Positions 52,940 through 62,271 of a stretch of DNA of 64,000 nt are shown piece by piece. Made by a program: the position numbers and the translations under genes. Under the pieces are notes generated by a model, which was given only the letters and a program-made list of their open reading frames with translations, was not told where the DNA came from and ran no database searches. Position 1 is the stretch's first letter, and each line of letters opens with the position of its first letter. Source of the stretch: Burkholderia sp. SRS-W-2-2016 (GTDB taxonomy: Bacteria; Pseudomonadota; Gammaproteobacteria; Burkholderiales; Burkholderiaceae); assembly GCF_001931485.1 (NCBI RefSeq), contig NZ_MSDV01000078.1, forward strand, positions 62,001-126,000, given 5' to 3'.

Positions 52940-53782
52940 GTGTTGATTCGCGGTTCGATCCGCGGCGCCGCCGACAGCCTGAACACCGCCGCATCGGTCA
53001 TTACGCGGCAGATCAGGCTTCTGGAAGACGAAATCGGCGCGACACTGTTCGAGCGGCGCCCGCGCGGCGTCGTGCCGACCGAGGTCGCTCACGATCTGGC
53101 CGAGTTCTGGCGAACCTGCCATGCGCAGCAGGAACAATTCGAAAGCCGTTTGCAAGCTCGCAACGGGCTGCAGCTGGGCCATGTACGCGTTGTCCTCAGC
53201 GAGGACTATGTCGATGTACTGATGGACGACGTGCTCGCAGGTTGCTGCGCGCGCTATCCGCAGCCTGAAGTGAGTGTCGACGTGCTGCCGGTGAACGGCG
53301 TGGTCGGCGAGATCGCCGAAGGCCGCGCTCATCTGGGCATCGCGTACAACCCGCCGGCGCAGCCGCAGGTCGAGATCTGCGCGAGCGCCGCGCAACCGGT
53401 GATGCTGGTGGTCAGCGCGGACCATCCGCTGGCCCGCCGCAATACATCGGTCAGTGTCGCGGAGATGGTCGCGTGCCCGCTCGCCTTGATGCCGCCCTCC
53501 TACAGACTCGGCCAGATCGTGCAGATGCTCGCGTATTCGGACAACCTGTCGATACGCCCGATCCTGACGACCAATTCGCTCGCCGTACTCAAACGTTTCG
53601 TGCGCAACGGCAACGGCGCGACGCTCATGGGTTATTTCGGTGCGCGGCGTGAAATCGAGTCTGGCGAGGTCGTTGCGATGCGCGTCGATCACCCGCTGTT
53701 TCTGGCCGCGAAGATGCGCATGCTGGTGCAAACCGGACGACCGCTGCCGGCCGCCGCGGATACGCTGAATGCTGGATGCTGA
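52940..53782 (+). pseudogene. LysR-type regulator missing its N-terminus
   Basis: The frame opens at GTG 52940 after an in-frame stop at 52928 and gives 280 aa. It begins 'IRGSIRGAADSLNTAASVITRQIRLLEDEIGATLFERRPRGVVPT', that is, in the middle of the usual first helix; about 15-20 residues expected before it are absent. The effector domain ('GHVRVVLSEDYVDVLMDDVLAG...') and the end look normal. No ribosome site is seen. It may still be translated, but the winged helix is probably incomplete, so I list it as a likely pseudogene. Confidence 0.65.
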
Positions 53783-53834
53783 ATGCTGGAGAGTATTCCA
53801 GTGTTTGGAGCGGCGTCAGCCGGGGCTGACCGCG

Positions 53835-54857
53835 CTAGCGATAGTCACTGGGGGCCTTGCCGGTCCAGCGTCTGAACGCGCGCCGGAAGTTCGATGTCTC
53901 GCTGAATCCGACCAGATTGGCGATGTCATCCGTGCTTAGCCTGGTGGTGCGTAGATACTCGGTCGCGAGGGAGCATCGAACATCGTCGGAAATCTGCGCG
54001 AAGCTTGTGCCTTCCGCTTCGAGATGCCGTCGCAGTGTGCGGGGCGTCATGCTCAGTACTCGAGCCGCCTCTTCCATCGTTGGAAACTGGCCGGGAGTAC
54101 GCATCAGCAACTGGTAGATCTCCCCGGCCGTTCCGCTCGAAGTCTTCGTCTCGCCAATCAGCCGCTCGCAGGTTTCCTAGAGCAGCGTGGAAGTGATTCT
54201 GTGCGCGAGTTGCGGGCGTTGATCCAGTAGAGAAGCCGGATAATACAGTTCGCACTCCGGCTGCTCGAAATAACACGGGCAGCCAAGGTACTCCTCGTAG
54301 ATCGACGCATGAGACGGAGCGGGATACGAAAAACACGCCTTCGTTGCCACCGTATCCTTACCGGCAACATCCCTCAGATGAGTGACGTGCTGCCCAAACT
54401 GCTGCTCGATGAGAAACTCCCTGAGCTCTCGCGACGGCCCGGTAATAAACGCGTCCGGGAATACCCAGACGGCAGCGTCGGCCTCCTCACGCCACTGAAT
54501 CGTCAACGTTGGCGTAGCCAGCTTATGATATTTGACACCCAGATTGAAGAAATCCCGCATCGTCACGCTGCACATTAGCGCGTAACCATACATTCCGTAC
54601 GCCGACAGATGCATCCGCAGTCCAACCTTGAATGGCGTGGCGGGGTCGGCGGACAGGCGCACTGCATTCTGGCAAACGCTCAGGTACTGCCGCACCGAGG
54701 TCAGACGGTCCGGATTGTGGATTTCGTCGACATCCAGTCCACTCCCCTGCAAGCACTCTTCGGCCGCGATGCCCTGTTCCGCGAGCGTCTCCACCAGCAT
54801 TTCTATCTTGTACGGCGCGTAGATGCGCTCGTTCAACAACGGCAGCCTCGCTGACAC
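53835..54857 (-). pseudogene. AraC-family regulator interrupted by one amber codon
   Basis: A single frame from GTG 54857 (behind AGGAGGGCGAC) to 53835 is broken only by TAG at 54179-54177. Upstream of it is an arabinose-binding-domain-type sensor ('KIEMLVETLAEQGIAAEECLQGSGLDVDEIHNPDRLTSVRQYLSVCQNAVRLS'); in the same frame after it come 'ETCERLIGETK' and the AraC DNA-binding domain 'FPTMEEAARVLSMTPRTLRRHLEAEGTSFAQISDDVRCSLATEYLRTTRLSTDDIANLVGFSETSNFRRAFRRWTGKAPSDYR'. Without the stop the product would be 340 aa with one residue in its place (CAG or GAG likely). It is divergent from the hydroxyacyl dehydrogenase operon and probably was its regulator. Confidence 0.85.
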
Positions 54858-54990
54858 GTCGCCCTCCTATGTCCCATTCGGACACAATGTTGTCCCATTT
54901 GGCCCTTACCGCGCAAGCATTCGCTCAATAGTATCCATGTCAGAACTGCCATTCGGCCATGTTGGCGGCAGACAGATATTGGAGACAGCC

Positions 54991-55905
54991 GTGCAGAAGA
55001 ACTTGAATGTCGCCGTCGTGGGGGCAGGTCTGATGGGCCATGGTATTGCGCAGGTATTTGCCACCGCGGGACACCACACGACGATTACCGACACCAGCAA
55101 CGACGCTCTACAGGCCGCCCCCTCCCATATCAGACGAAACCTCGAACTGATGCAGATCGAGCCGCTCGGCGTGCTCGACAGGATTCGCCTTTGCGGCCAA
55201 CTCGCTGACGCCGTTGCCGGAGCCGACCTCGTTATCGAAGCGGCACCGGAGCGAATCGAACTCAAACAGCGGCTGTTCGGCGAAATCGCCGAAGCCGCTC
55301 CGCAGCACGCGATTCTCGCGAGCAATACCTCGGTCATTCCCATTACGGAAATCGGCGAACGACTCGATAAACAGGCGCGCTTTCGTCTCGTTGGCACGCA
55401 TTGGTGGAATCCGCCTCATCTCGTTCCGCTCGTCGAAGTCGTTTGCACGCGCTTCACTTCCGACGCCGTGTTCGACGATACCTTCGACATTTTGCGCGCT
55501 GTCGGGAAGTGCCCGGTGAAGGTGTACAAGGATGTGCCGGGATTTATCGGCAATCGCCTCCAGCATGCGCTGTGGCGCGAAGCCATCTCACTTGTTCACC
55601 GCGGAGTGTGCGATGCGGAGACCATCGATACCGTGGTGAAGCAGAGCTTTGGAATGCGCCTGCCGGTACTCGGCCCGATGGAAAACGCCGATCTGGTCGG
55701 ACTCGAACTCGCGCGCAATGTCCATCAGATCATCTTCCCCGATCTGGACAACGCGACGGAACCCTCGCCTTTACTGCTCGAACTGATCGATGGCACTCAT
55801 CTGGGCATGCGCACGGGCAAGGGGCTGCGCGACTGGACGCCGGAACAGGCCGACCAGGTGCGGCAGAAGCTGGCCCTGCATCTTATCTCCGCAAACGACG
55901 ACTGA
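54991..55905 (+). CDS. 3-hydroxyacyl-CoA/carnitine-type dehydrogenase
   Basis: The start GTG 54991 follows GGAGACA and gives 304 aa; an upstream ATG would add 56 residues that do not fit the family. The N-terminus 'LNVAVVGAGLMGHGIAQVFATAGHHTTITD' is the NAD fold; 'ILASNTSVIPITEIGERL' and 'LVGTHWWNPPHLVPLVEVVCTRFT' hold the catalytic Ser, His and Asn. The NPPHLVPLVEVV form is nearest to carnitine dehydrogenase and lambda-crystallin-type enzymes. It should oxidise a beta-hydroxy acid to the keto acid, which the next gene's product can cleave. Confidence 0.85.
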   Translation: MQKNLNVAVVGAGLMGHGIAQVFATAGHHTTITDTSNDALQAAPSHIRRNLELMQIEPLGVLDRIRLCGQLADAVAGADLVIEAAPERIELKQRLFGEIAEAAPQHAILASNTSVIPITEIGERLDKQARFRLVGTHWWNPPHLVPLVEVVCTRFTSDAVFDDTFDILRAVGKCPVKVYKDVPGFIGNRLQHALWREAISLVHRGVCDAETIDTVVKQSFGMRLPVLGPMENADLVGLELARNVHQIIFPDLDNATEPSPLLLELIDGTHLGMRTGKGLRDWTPEQADQVRQKLALHLISANDD

Positions 55906-55944
55906 TCCCGCTCGTCGTCATTAAAATCAATTCAGAGACATCTC

Positions 55945-56883
55945 ATGAGCAAGACCAATCGGAAGGTCATCATCACCTGCGCCGTCACCGGCGCCGTCCA
56001 CACACCGTCGATGTCGGAGTATCTGCCGATCACGCCAGACCAGATCGCGCAACAGTCGATCGAAGCCGTCGAAGCCGGCGCGGCCATCCTGCATCTGCAT
56101 GCGCGAAACCCCGAAGACGGCCGCCCCTCTCCCGACCCTGCCCTGTTCGCACAGTTTATTCCGCGCATCGTCGAATCGACCGACGCGATCATCAATATCA
56201 CGACGGGCGGCAGTACCCGGATGACGCTCGAGGAGCGCCTCGCCTACCCATTGAAGGCGAAGCCGGAGATGTGTTCGTTGAACATGGGTTCGATGAACTT
56301 CTCGATCCACCCGGTCGCCCGCAAGATGTCGAACTGGAAGTACGACTGGGAGCAATCGTACGTCGAAGGTATGGAATACCTGATCTTCCGCAATACCTTC
56401 CGGGACATCGCGAGAATCCTCAAAGAACTCGGCGAGCACGGCACGCGTTTCGAACTCGAGTGCTACGACGTCGGCCACCTGTACAACCTCGCGTATTTCG
56501 TGGACGAAGGTCTGATCAAGCCACCGTTCTTCATCCAGTCCATCTACGGCATTCTCGGCGGCATGGGCCCGGACCCCGAGAATCTGGCCATGATGCGCAC
56601 CGTCGCGGACCGGCTGTTCGGGCGCGAATCGTACGAGTTCTCCATCCTCGGGGCCGGCCGTCACCAGATGCCGTTGCTGACGATGGGCGCCATCATGGGC
56701 GGCAACGTCCGCGTCGGCCTCGAAGACAGCATCTATCTCGGCAAGGGAACAAAAGCCCGATCCAATGCGGAACAGGTGCATAAGATTCGCCGCATCCTCG
56801 AGGAGCTGTCGTTTGAGATCGCCTCGCCGGCGGAAGCACGCGAGATTTTGCAACTGAAGGGCAAGGACAAGGTCGGCTTTTAG
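55945..56883 (+). CDS. beta-keto acid cleavage enzyme (BKACE, DUF849)
   Basis: A 312-aa zinc TIM-barrel enzyme. 'RKVIITCAVTGAVHTPSMSEYLPITPDQIAQQSIEAVEAGAAILHLHARNPEDGRPS' is the family signature with the HLH metal site; 'NITTGGSTRMTLEERL', 'CSLNMGSMNF' and 'ELECYDVGHLYNLAYF' supply further active-site parts. BKACEs react a beta-keto acid with acetyl-CoA to give acetoacetate and a new CoA ester. Next to the dehydrogenase this suggests a two-step path for a hydroxy acid such as carnitine or a similar compound. Confidence 0.92.
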   Translation: MSKTNRKVIITCAVTGAVHTPSMSEYLPITPDQIAQQSIEAVEAGAAILHLHARNPEDGRPSPDPALFAQFIPRIVESTDAIINITTGGSTRMTLEERLAYPLKAKPEMCSLNMGSMNFSIHPVARKMSNWKYDWEQSYVEGMEYLIFRNTFRDIARILKELGEHGTRFELECYDVGHLYNLAYFVDEGLIKPPFFIQSIYGILGGMGPDPENLAMMRTVADRLFGRESYEFSILGAGRHQMPLLTMGAIMGGNVRVGLEDSIYLGKGTKARSNAEQVHKIRRILEELSFEIASPAEAREILQLKGKDKVGF

Positions 56884-56920
56884 CCACCGACGCCCAAAAA
56901 GATAAAGCATCGGAGACAAC

Positions 56921-58264
56921 ATGCCCAGCTCATTGAACGCCGGCAAAAGCACCTATCATGCATCGAGCAGCAGCCATGCGATAGAAGACCAGGTCTATCG
57001 GAAAGTCGGCCTGCGCATCATGCCACTGCTGTTCCTCGCTTATCTACTCGCATTTCTCGACCGTATCAATGTCGGGTATGCGCAACTGCAGATGAAGACG
57101 GACCTCGGCTTTACCGACGCGGTCTACGGTCTCGGCGCGGGCATCTTCTTTCTGGCTTATCTGCTCTTCGAGATTCCGAGCAACATGCTGCTCGAACGGA
57201 TCGGTGCAAGACTGACTTTACTGCGCATCATGGTGTTGTGGGGAATCACGTCGGCGGCAATGATGTTCGTGCGGACGCCGACCCACTTCTACATTGTCCG
57301 GGCGCTGCTCGGTCTGTTCGAAGGAGGCTTCTTCCCGGGCATCATCCTGTACCTCACGTACTGGTTCCCACGCGGCCGGCGCGCGGCAGTCACTGGACAA
57401 TTCATGTTTGCGGTTCCCGTTGCTGGCATTATCGGCGGCCCGCTATCCGGCCTCGTGATGACTTCGTTGAATGGCACGCTGGGACTCGCGGGCTGGCAGT
57501 GGATGTTCGTGGTGGAAGGCCTCCCAACCGTCCTGTTAGGCGTGGTTTGTTACTTCATGCTGGCGAACCGGCCGTCCGAAGCACGTTGGCTGAGTGACAC
57601 CGAGAAAGCCGTTGTCCAGCGCGCTCTCGATGCGGACGCGGACAAAGACGAAAGCGTCGAGCGCAATGTACTCGCCGAGCTCAGGAAGGCGGTTTCCGAT
57701 CCCCGTGTCTGGTTACTTGCTTTTGTGTACTTTTCGATCGCTTGCGGCAACTATGCGTTTACGTTCTGGCTGCCCACGATGATCAAGAGCCTCGGCGTCG
57801 ACAATCTGGCGAAGGTCGGTCTTTATAGTGCGATCCCTTACGCATTCGCCGGCGCGGGTGTTTTGCTGATTTCGCGTAGCTCCGATTACTTCAAGGAACG
57901 CCGCATTCACATTGGCGGCTTCCTCGTGGTCTCCGCGCTGGCATTCGCACTCACGCCGCAGTTCCAGACCTCGCTTTCCACGACCCTGGCGGTGCTCTGC
58001 TTCGTAGCCTTCTTCGAATTCGGCGCGAGCATTTCTTTCTGGTCCATTCCACCGACCTATTTGCGCAAGGAAACGGTTGCGGTCGGACTGGCTCTGGTTA
58101 GCTCCATCGGTGTGATAGGCGGCTTTGTGAGTCCGACTGTACTCGGTTTCATCAAGACGCAAACCGGAAGTCTGACCAACGGCATCTATTTCGTCTCCGC
58201 GATGATGACCATGGGCGGTCTCGCCGTGATGCTCGGACTGCCGAAGCGAGCCACGCGCGTCTGA
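56921..58264 (+). CDS. MFS transporter, anion:cation symporter family
   Basis: A 447-aa, 12-segment transporter with GGAGACAAC before ATG. The N-terminal 'LRIMPLLFLAYLLAFLDRINVGYAQLQMKTDLGFTDAVYGLGAGIFFLAYLLFEIPSNMLLERIGAR' is the ACS (phthalate/tartrate/glucarate) family signature. It lies 37 bases after the BKACE gene and is likely in the same operon, so it would import the acid these enzymes degrade. Confidence 0.92.
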   Translation: MPSSLNAGKSTYHASSSSHAIEDQVYRKVGLRIMPLLFLAYLLAFLDRINVGYAQLQMKTDLGFTDAVYGLGAGIFFLAYLLFEIPSNMLLERIGARLTLLRIMVLWGITSAAMMFVRTPTHFYIVRALLGLFEGGFFPGIILYLTYWFPRGRRAAVTGQFMFAVPVAGIIGGPLSGLVMTSLNGTLGLAGWQWMFVVEGLPTVLLGVVCYFMLANRPSEARWLSDTEKAVVQRALDADADKDESVERNVLAELRKAVSDPRVWLLAFVYFSIACGNYAFTFWLPTMIKSLGVDNLAKVGLYSAIPYAFAGAGVLLISRSSDYFKERRIHIGGFLVVSALAFALTPQFQTSLSTTLAVLCFVAFFEFGASISFWSIPPTYLRKETVAVGLALVSSIGVIGGFVSPTVLGFIKTQTGSLTNGIYFVSAMMTMGGLAVMLGLPKRATRV

Positions 58265-58365
58265 TTCGACTCCGGCGGCGACTGTGGCGCAGGACCGGCC
58301 TGTGCGCCGTGAAACGCTGGGCCGATTGGCTGGAGCGCGGCAGGCAAGCGGCGCACGGCCGCTTT

Positions 58366-59286
58366 TCAGGCGATACCCGAATCCCAGTACGGCGGATCGT
58401 AAATCGACTCGCGCAGCAGATCGATGAACCGCCGGACTTTCCCCGTCATGTAACGATTCGGCTGATACAGCGCGTAGAGCGCGCTGTTGACCGTTGGCTG
58501 ATAAGCCTGCAGAAGCGGTATCAGTTGCCCCGTTTTCATGTATTCGCCAACGACATACGTCGGCAACAGGCCGATCCCCATTCCCGCGAGCACCTGATCG
58601 GCAATGATCTGGCTGTTGTTGACCTGGAGCCTGCCACGGATCGGCACAGTGTATTCCGCATCGCCCTTTCTGAAGCTCCACTTACCGTATTTGATGACAC
58701 TCGGATAGTGGTAGCAGTTGTGTTCCCGCAAGTCCGCCGGAACCGCCGGTGAGCCGCGCCGGCCCAGATATTCGGGACTCGCGCATACCGCCCAGTTCAC
58801 CGTGGCCAGACGACGGGCCACCACCGTGTCGTCCAGATGGTTTGTGATGCGAATCGCAATGTCGTGTTCTCCGGTGGCCAGACTCTCGAGGTGATCCGAC
58901 ACGCTCAATTCGACCCGGACCTTCGGGTGACGATCCATGAATGTCCTGATCAGCGGCCCGAGATGCATGGTGCCGAACAGAATTGGAGCCGTGATGCGAA
59001 GTGTCCCGCCCGGCTCCGTCTGCAAGTCCTGCACGATGAACGACGACTCTTCCGCAAACTGCAGCATCTGCAGACTCCGGTCGTAGAACATGCAACCGAT
59101 CTCTGTCAGACACACCTTCCGGGTACTCCGCTCGAACAACAGCACGCCCAGCATCTGCTCGAGTTCCGAGATTTTCCGGCTCACCGTTCCCGTGGAAAGA
59201 CGCAGTTCGGAGGCCGCCTCGGAGAAGCTCGCGCGGCGCGCAACCTGAGCAAAAACAGCGACGAGGGAGAAGTAATTTGGGTCCAT
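58366..59286 (-). CDS. LysR-type regulator
   Basis: The start ATG 59286 gives 306 aa; a longer frame has no family match. The N-terminus 'FSLVAVFAQVARRASFSEAASELRLSTGTVSRKISELEQMLGVLLFERSTRKV' is a LysR helix-turn-helix, and 'GTLRITAPILFGTMHLGPLIRTFMDRHPKVRVELSVSD' belongs to the CrgA-like branch. It is divergent from the PLP lyase operon and convergent with the MFS gene, so the lyase/ABC operon is its likely target. Confidence 0.9.
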   Translation of the reverse strand: MDPNYFSLVAVFAQVARRASFSEAASELRLSTGTVSRKISELEQMLGVLLFERSTRKVCLTEIGCMFYDRSLQMLQFAEESSFIVQDLQTEPGGTLRITAPILFGTMHLGPLIRTFMDRHPKVRVELSVSDHLESLATGEHDIAIRITNHLDDTVVARRLATVNWAVCASPEYLGRRGSPAVPADLREHNCYHYPSVIKYGKWSFRKGDAEYTVPIRGRLQVNNSQIIADQVLAGMGIGLLPTYVVGEYMKTGQLIPLLQAYQPTVNSALYALYQPNRYMTGKVRRFIDLLRESIYDPPYWDSGIA

Positions 59287-59470
59287 TGATTTTTTCGTAT
59301 AAACAACAATGTTTTTCAAAAACGAATTTTTGCATCGAAAAAAGCTGGATATACTTTGCTCGCATTGAGGCATTAGAGCAACGCGGACCACTACCAGGTT
59401 CACGGCTAAAAATAGAAGGCATGGCCGGTCGACGGTGCAACGACATGCCGATCCCACGGAGACATTGGAC

Positions 59471-60658
59471 GTGAAAGCAGCTTCATCTATCGAGCTGGCC
59501 CGGATCGAAACACGGGTCACGCAGGTCGGTCGCAACGAAGGTCTGTCCCAGGGGCTGGTGAATGTCCCGCCTTACCGCGGCTCCACGGTGTTGTTCGACT
59601 CGGTCGCCGATCTGGAGAAAGCCAGCGGTCATCGCGCCTATGGCCGCTGGGGCACGCCCACCAATCGCGCGCTCGAGGCGGCGCTGGCGGCACTGGAAGA
59701 AGGCAGCAATTCGATGCTTACGCCTTCCGGACTTTCCGCCATCTCCATTGCTTTGCTCGCCAGCGTAAAACCCGGCGATCACATTCTGGTCGCCGACTCC
59801 GTCTACTCGCCTACGCGCAATTTCTGCAACACGGTTCTCAAAGCTCTCGGCGTTACCACGACGTACTACCCGCCGCTGATTGGCGCGGGAATCAAGGAAC
59901 TGCTGCGCCCCAACACCTCGGTGGTCTTCACCGAATCGCCCGGATCGCTCACCTTCGAGGTACAGGACATCCCCGCGATCTGCCAGGTCGCCCACGCCGC
60001 CGGCGCGAGGGTGTTGATGGACAACACATGGGGCACGGCGTTGCATTTCCCCGCCTTGCGGCACGGCGTGGACCTATCCATCCATTCGCTGACCAAATAC
60101 GTGGTCGGCCACTCGGACGCGCTGCTCGGCGTCATCGTGGCCCGCGAAGCCGAGGTGTACCGGCAGGTCCGCACGTTCCACGGGCAAATGGGTATCACTG
60201 TGAGTCCCGACGACGCCTATCTCGCGATGCGCGGCCTGCGCACGCTGGCGGTACGCCTGCGTCAGCATCAGGAAGGGGCTCTGCAGGTTGCGCGCTGGCT
60301 GCAGCAGCATCCGCTGGTGCGGCAGGTCCTGTATCCGGCTCTCCCAGGTGCGCCGGGGCACGAGTTGTGGAAGCGCGACTTCACCGGCGCATGTGGGCTG
60401 TTCGGTGTGGTGCTCGAACCGGCCTCCGACCCCGCGGTCGCCGCGATGCTCGACGGCATGCAGCACTTCGGCATGGGTTTCAGCTGGGGCGGCTTCGAGA
60501 GCCTGGTACTGCATATGAAACCCGACGCATATCGGACCGAAAACCCCGAACCGTTGCAGGGCACGCTGCTGAGATTGCATGTCGGACTCGAGAACCCGAA
60601 CGACCTGATTGCCGACCTCGATGCCGGCTTGCAACGGCTTCAGGCGCATCGCGACTGA
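59471..60658 (+). CDS. Cys/Met metabolism PLP enzyme (cystathionine beta-lyase-like)
   Basis: The start GTG 59471 gives 395 aa, the family length; ATG 59435 is an alternative with 12 more residues. Family motifs are 'RVTQVGRNEGLSQGLVNVPPYRGSTVLFDSVADLEKA', 'YGRWGTPTNRALEAALAALEEG', 'LMDNTWGTALHFPALRHGVDLSIHSLTKYVVGHSD' with the PLP-binding Lys, and the end 'LLRLHVGLENPNDLIADLDAGL'. It would cleave a sulfur amino acid to pyruvate, ammonia and a thiol. The following ABC importer suggests a scavenged substrate, not housekeeping methionine synthesis. Confidence 0.9.
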   Translation: MKAASSIELARIETRVTQVGRNEGLSQGLVNVPPYRGSTVLFDSVADLEKASGHRAYGRWGTPTNRALEAALAALEEGSNSMLTPSGLSAISIALLASVKPGDHILVADSVYSPTRNFCNTVLKALGVTTTYYPPLIGAGIKELLRPNTSVVFTESPGSLTFEVQDIPAICQVAHAAGARVLMDNTWGTALHFPALRHGVDLSIHSLTKYVVGHSDALLGVIVAREAEVYRQVRTFHGQMGITVSPDDAYLAMRGLRTLAVRLRQHQEGALQVARWLQQHPLVRQVLYPALPGAPGHELWKRDFTGACGLFGVVLEPASDPAVAAMLDGMQHFGMGFSWGGFESLVLHMKPDAYRTENPEPLQGTLLRLHVGLENPNDLIADLDAGLQRLQAHRD

Positions 60659-60709
60659 CGGCAGCATTCGAGAGATCGATAGATCACTATAAAAACGGAG
60701 ACAAACGTC

Positions 60710-61540
60710 ATGAAAGCAAAGCTTATTCATATTCTTCTCGGCAGCGCCAGCGCGCTGATGTTGTTGACCGCGGCCACAGCGTCTCATGCGGATCAGGTCG
60801 ACACGATCAAGGCGAGCGGCGTGTTGAAGTGCGGAATGGCCGCCGGCTATACCCCTTACTCCTTTGTCGAAGATCCGAAGACCCGTCAGCTGGTCGGTTA
60901 CGACGTCGACATGTGCAACGCTATTGCCCAGCAACTCGGCGTCAAGGCTGAGCCGGTATTCGTCACCGGCGCAACCCGGATCACCGACCTGCAGCAGGGT
61001 CGTACCGACATCGCGCTCGCTGCGCTGACCAATACCCCCGAGCGCGCGCGGCTGATCGACTTCAGCCAGAACTACATGGTGACCGGCGTCAGAATCGTCG
61101 TGCCGGCGAGCGCAAACGTTAAGTCGTTTGCCGACCTGACTGGCAAGCGGATCGCCGGGACCGACGGCTCGAACCTCGAAATCAAACTGGCGAAGGTGAT
61201 CCAGAGACCACAGGTGAAAGTGTTTCCCAGCCCGTCCACAGGTTTTCTCGCCTTCGAACAGGGCAAAGTCGAAGCGATGGCCGGCGACGACACGACGCTG
61301 CTCGGTCTGATGGGGCCGACGGGCAACAAGTACACGCTGCTCGATCAATACGTGACCAAAGAGCAGTTGGGCGTCGGCGTTCGCAAGGGGGAAACCCGGC
61401 TTCTGGCCGCGGTCAACCAGACCCTGACCGAGCTCGAGAAATCGGGAAAAGCGGCCGGCATGTTCGACAAATGGTTCGGCCAGGAGTCCAAACTGAAGAT
61501 GAAACGCTCTTTCGTTATTGGACCCTATCAGGCCTCCTGA
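60710..61540 (+). CDS. polar amino acid ABC transporter binding protein
   Basis: A 276-aa protein with GGAGACAAACGTC before ATG. The signal peptide is 'LIHILLGSASALMLLTAATASHA'. The mature part 'TIKASGVLKCGMAAGYTPYSFVEDPKTRQLVGYDVDMCNAIAQQLGVKAEPVFV' and 'GRTDIALAALTNTPERARLIDFSQNYMVTG' is a family 3 solute-binding protein. It is the receptor for the importer formed by the next three genes. By position its ligand is probably the sulfur or polar amino acid used by the upstream lyase. Confidence 0.92.
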   Translation: MKAKLIHILLGSASALMLLTAATASHADQVDTIKASGVLKCGMAAGYTPYSFVEDPKTRQLVGYDVDMCNAIAQQLGVKAEPVFVTGATRITDLQQGRTDIALAALTNTPERARLIDFSQNYMVTGVRIVVPASANVKSFADLTGKRIAGTDGSNLEIKLAKVIQRPQVKVFPSPSTGFLAFEQGKVEAMAGDDTTLLGLMGPTGNKYTLLDQYVTKEQLGVGVRKGETRLLAAVNQTLTELEKSGKAAGMFDKWFGQESKLKMKRSFVIGPYQAS

Positions 61541-61559
61541 TCCGGAGCGAGTCGCCACA

Positions 61560-62261
61560 ATGAACATTTTCCCGGGTTTCGAATGGGACGTGGTGCTGCG
61601 CGACGAATATCGCGGGATCCTTTTACAAGGAATTGCGACGACACTGGAACTCACGGTAGGCACGCTGCTCGGCGGCCTGCTGTTGGGTTCGGTCATTTCG
61701 TGCGCACGACTTTCGCCATCGCCATGGTTCAACCGGCCGGCGGCAGCCTTCGTCGAAATATCGTGTGCGGTGCCTCTTCTTGTCCATCTTCTGTTCTGGT
61801 ATTTCGGTGTTCCTGAGCTACTGCCAACGGCTCTCAAAACCTGGCTGTACCAGCAGGACGTGGGCTTTTACGCATCGCTCGTCGCGCTGATCCTGTATTC
61901 GTCCGCGTTTATCGCCGAAGACCTGCGTAGCGGCATCCGCAGCATTCCGCACGGTCAACTCGAAGCGGCGCAAGCACTAGGTTTCGGCTTTGTGAAATCT
62001 TTCCGGCTGGTCATTCTGCCCCAGGCATTGAAGGCGGTTATTCCGCCTCTGATCGGACAGGCAATGACGATTGCGAAGAATACGAGTGTGGCAATGATGG
62101 TCGGCGTCGGCGAAGTGGTCTACGTTACCCGGGCGGTGCAGAACAGTTCATTTCGGACCGTCGAGACTTATACGTTCACCACTGCTTTTTTTCTGCTCGT
62201 CGCGGTCGTCCTGACTTCGCTAAGTCGCGCGTACGAACGCCGGCACGTTAGTTCATCTTGA
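61560..62261 (+). CDS. polar amino acid ABC transporter permease (first)
   Basis: The start ATG 61560 with GGAG upstream gives 233 aa. It is a HisM/GlnP-type permease: 'ILLQGIATTLELTVGTLLGGLLLGSVISCARLSP' at the N-terminus and the ATPase-contact loop 'SGIRSIPHGQLEAAQALGFGFVKSFRLVILPQALKAVIPPLIGQ'. About five membrane segments. It pairs with the next permease as a heterodimer. Confidence 0.92.
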   Translation: MNIFPGFEWDVVLRDEYRGILLQGIATTLELTVGTLLGGLLLGSVISCARLSPSPWFNRPAAAFVEISCAVPLLVHLLFWYFGVPELLPTALKTWLYQQDVGFYASLVALILYSSAFIAEDLRSGIRSIPHGQLEAAQALGFGFVKSFRLVILPQALKAVIPPLIGQAMTIAKNTSVAMMVGVGEVVYVTRAVQNSSFRTVETYTFTTAFFLLVAVVLTSLSRAYERRHVSSS

Positions 62262-62271
62262 GGTCTGCATC

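Noticed and set aside
53835..54110. A separate short AraC-type gene
   Set aside because: It is in the same frame as the upstream sensor part and is joined to it except for one TAG, so it is one broken gene.
58280..58310. Hairpin between the MFS and LysR genes
   Set aside because: The GGCGCA/TGCGCC stem is short and bulged with no U-run; too weak to call a terminator.
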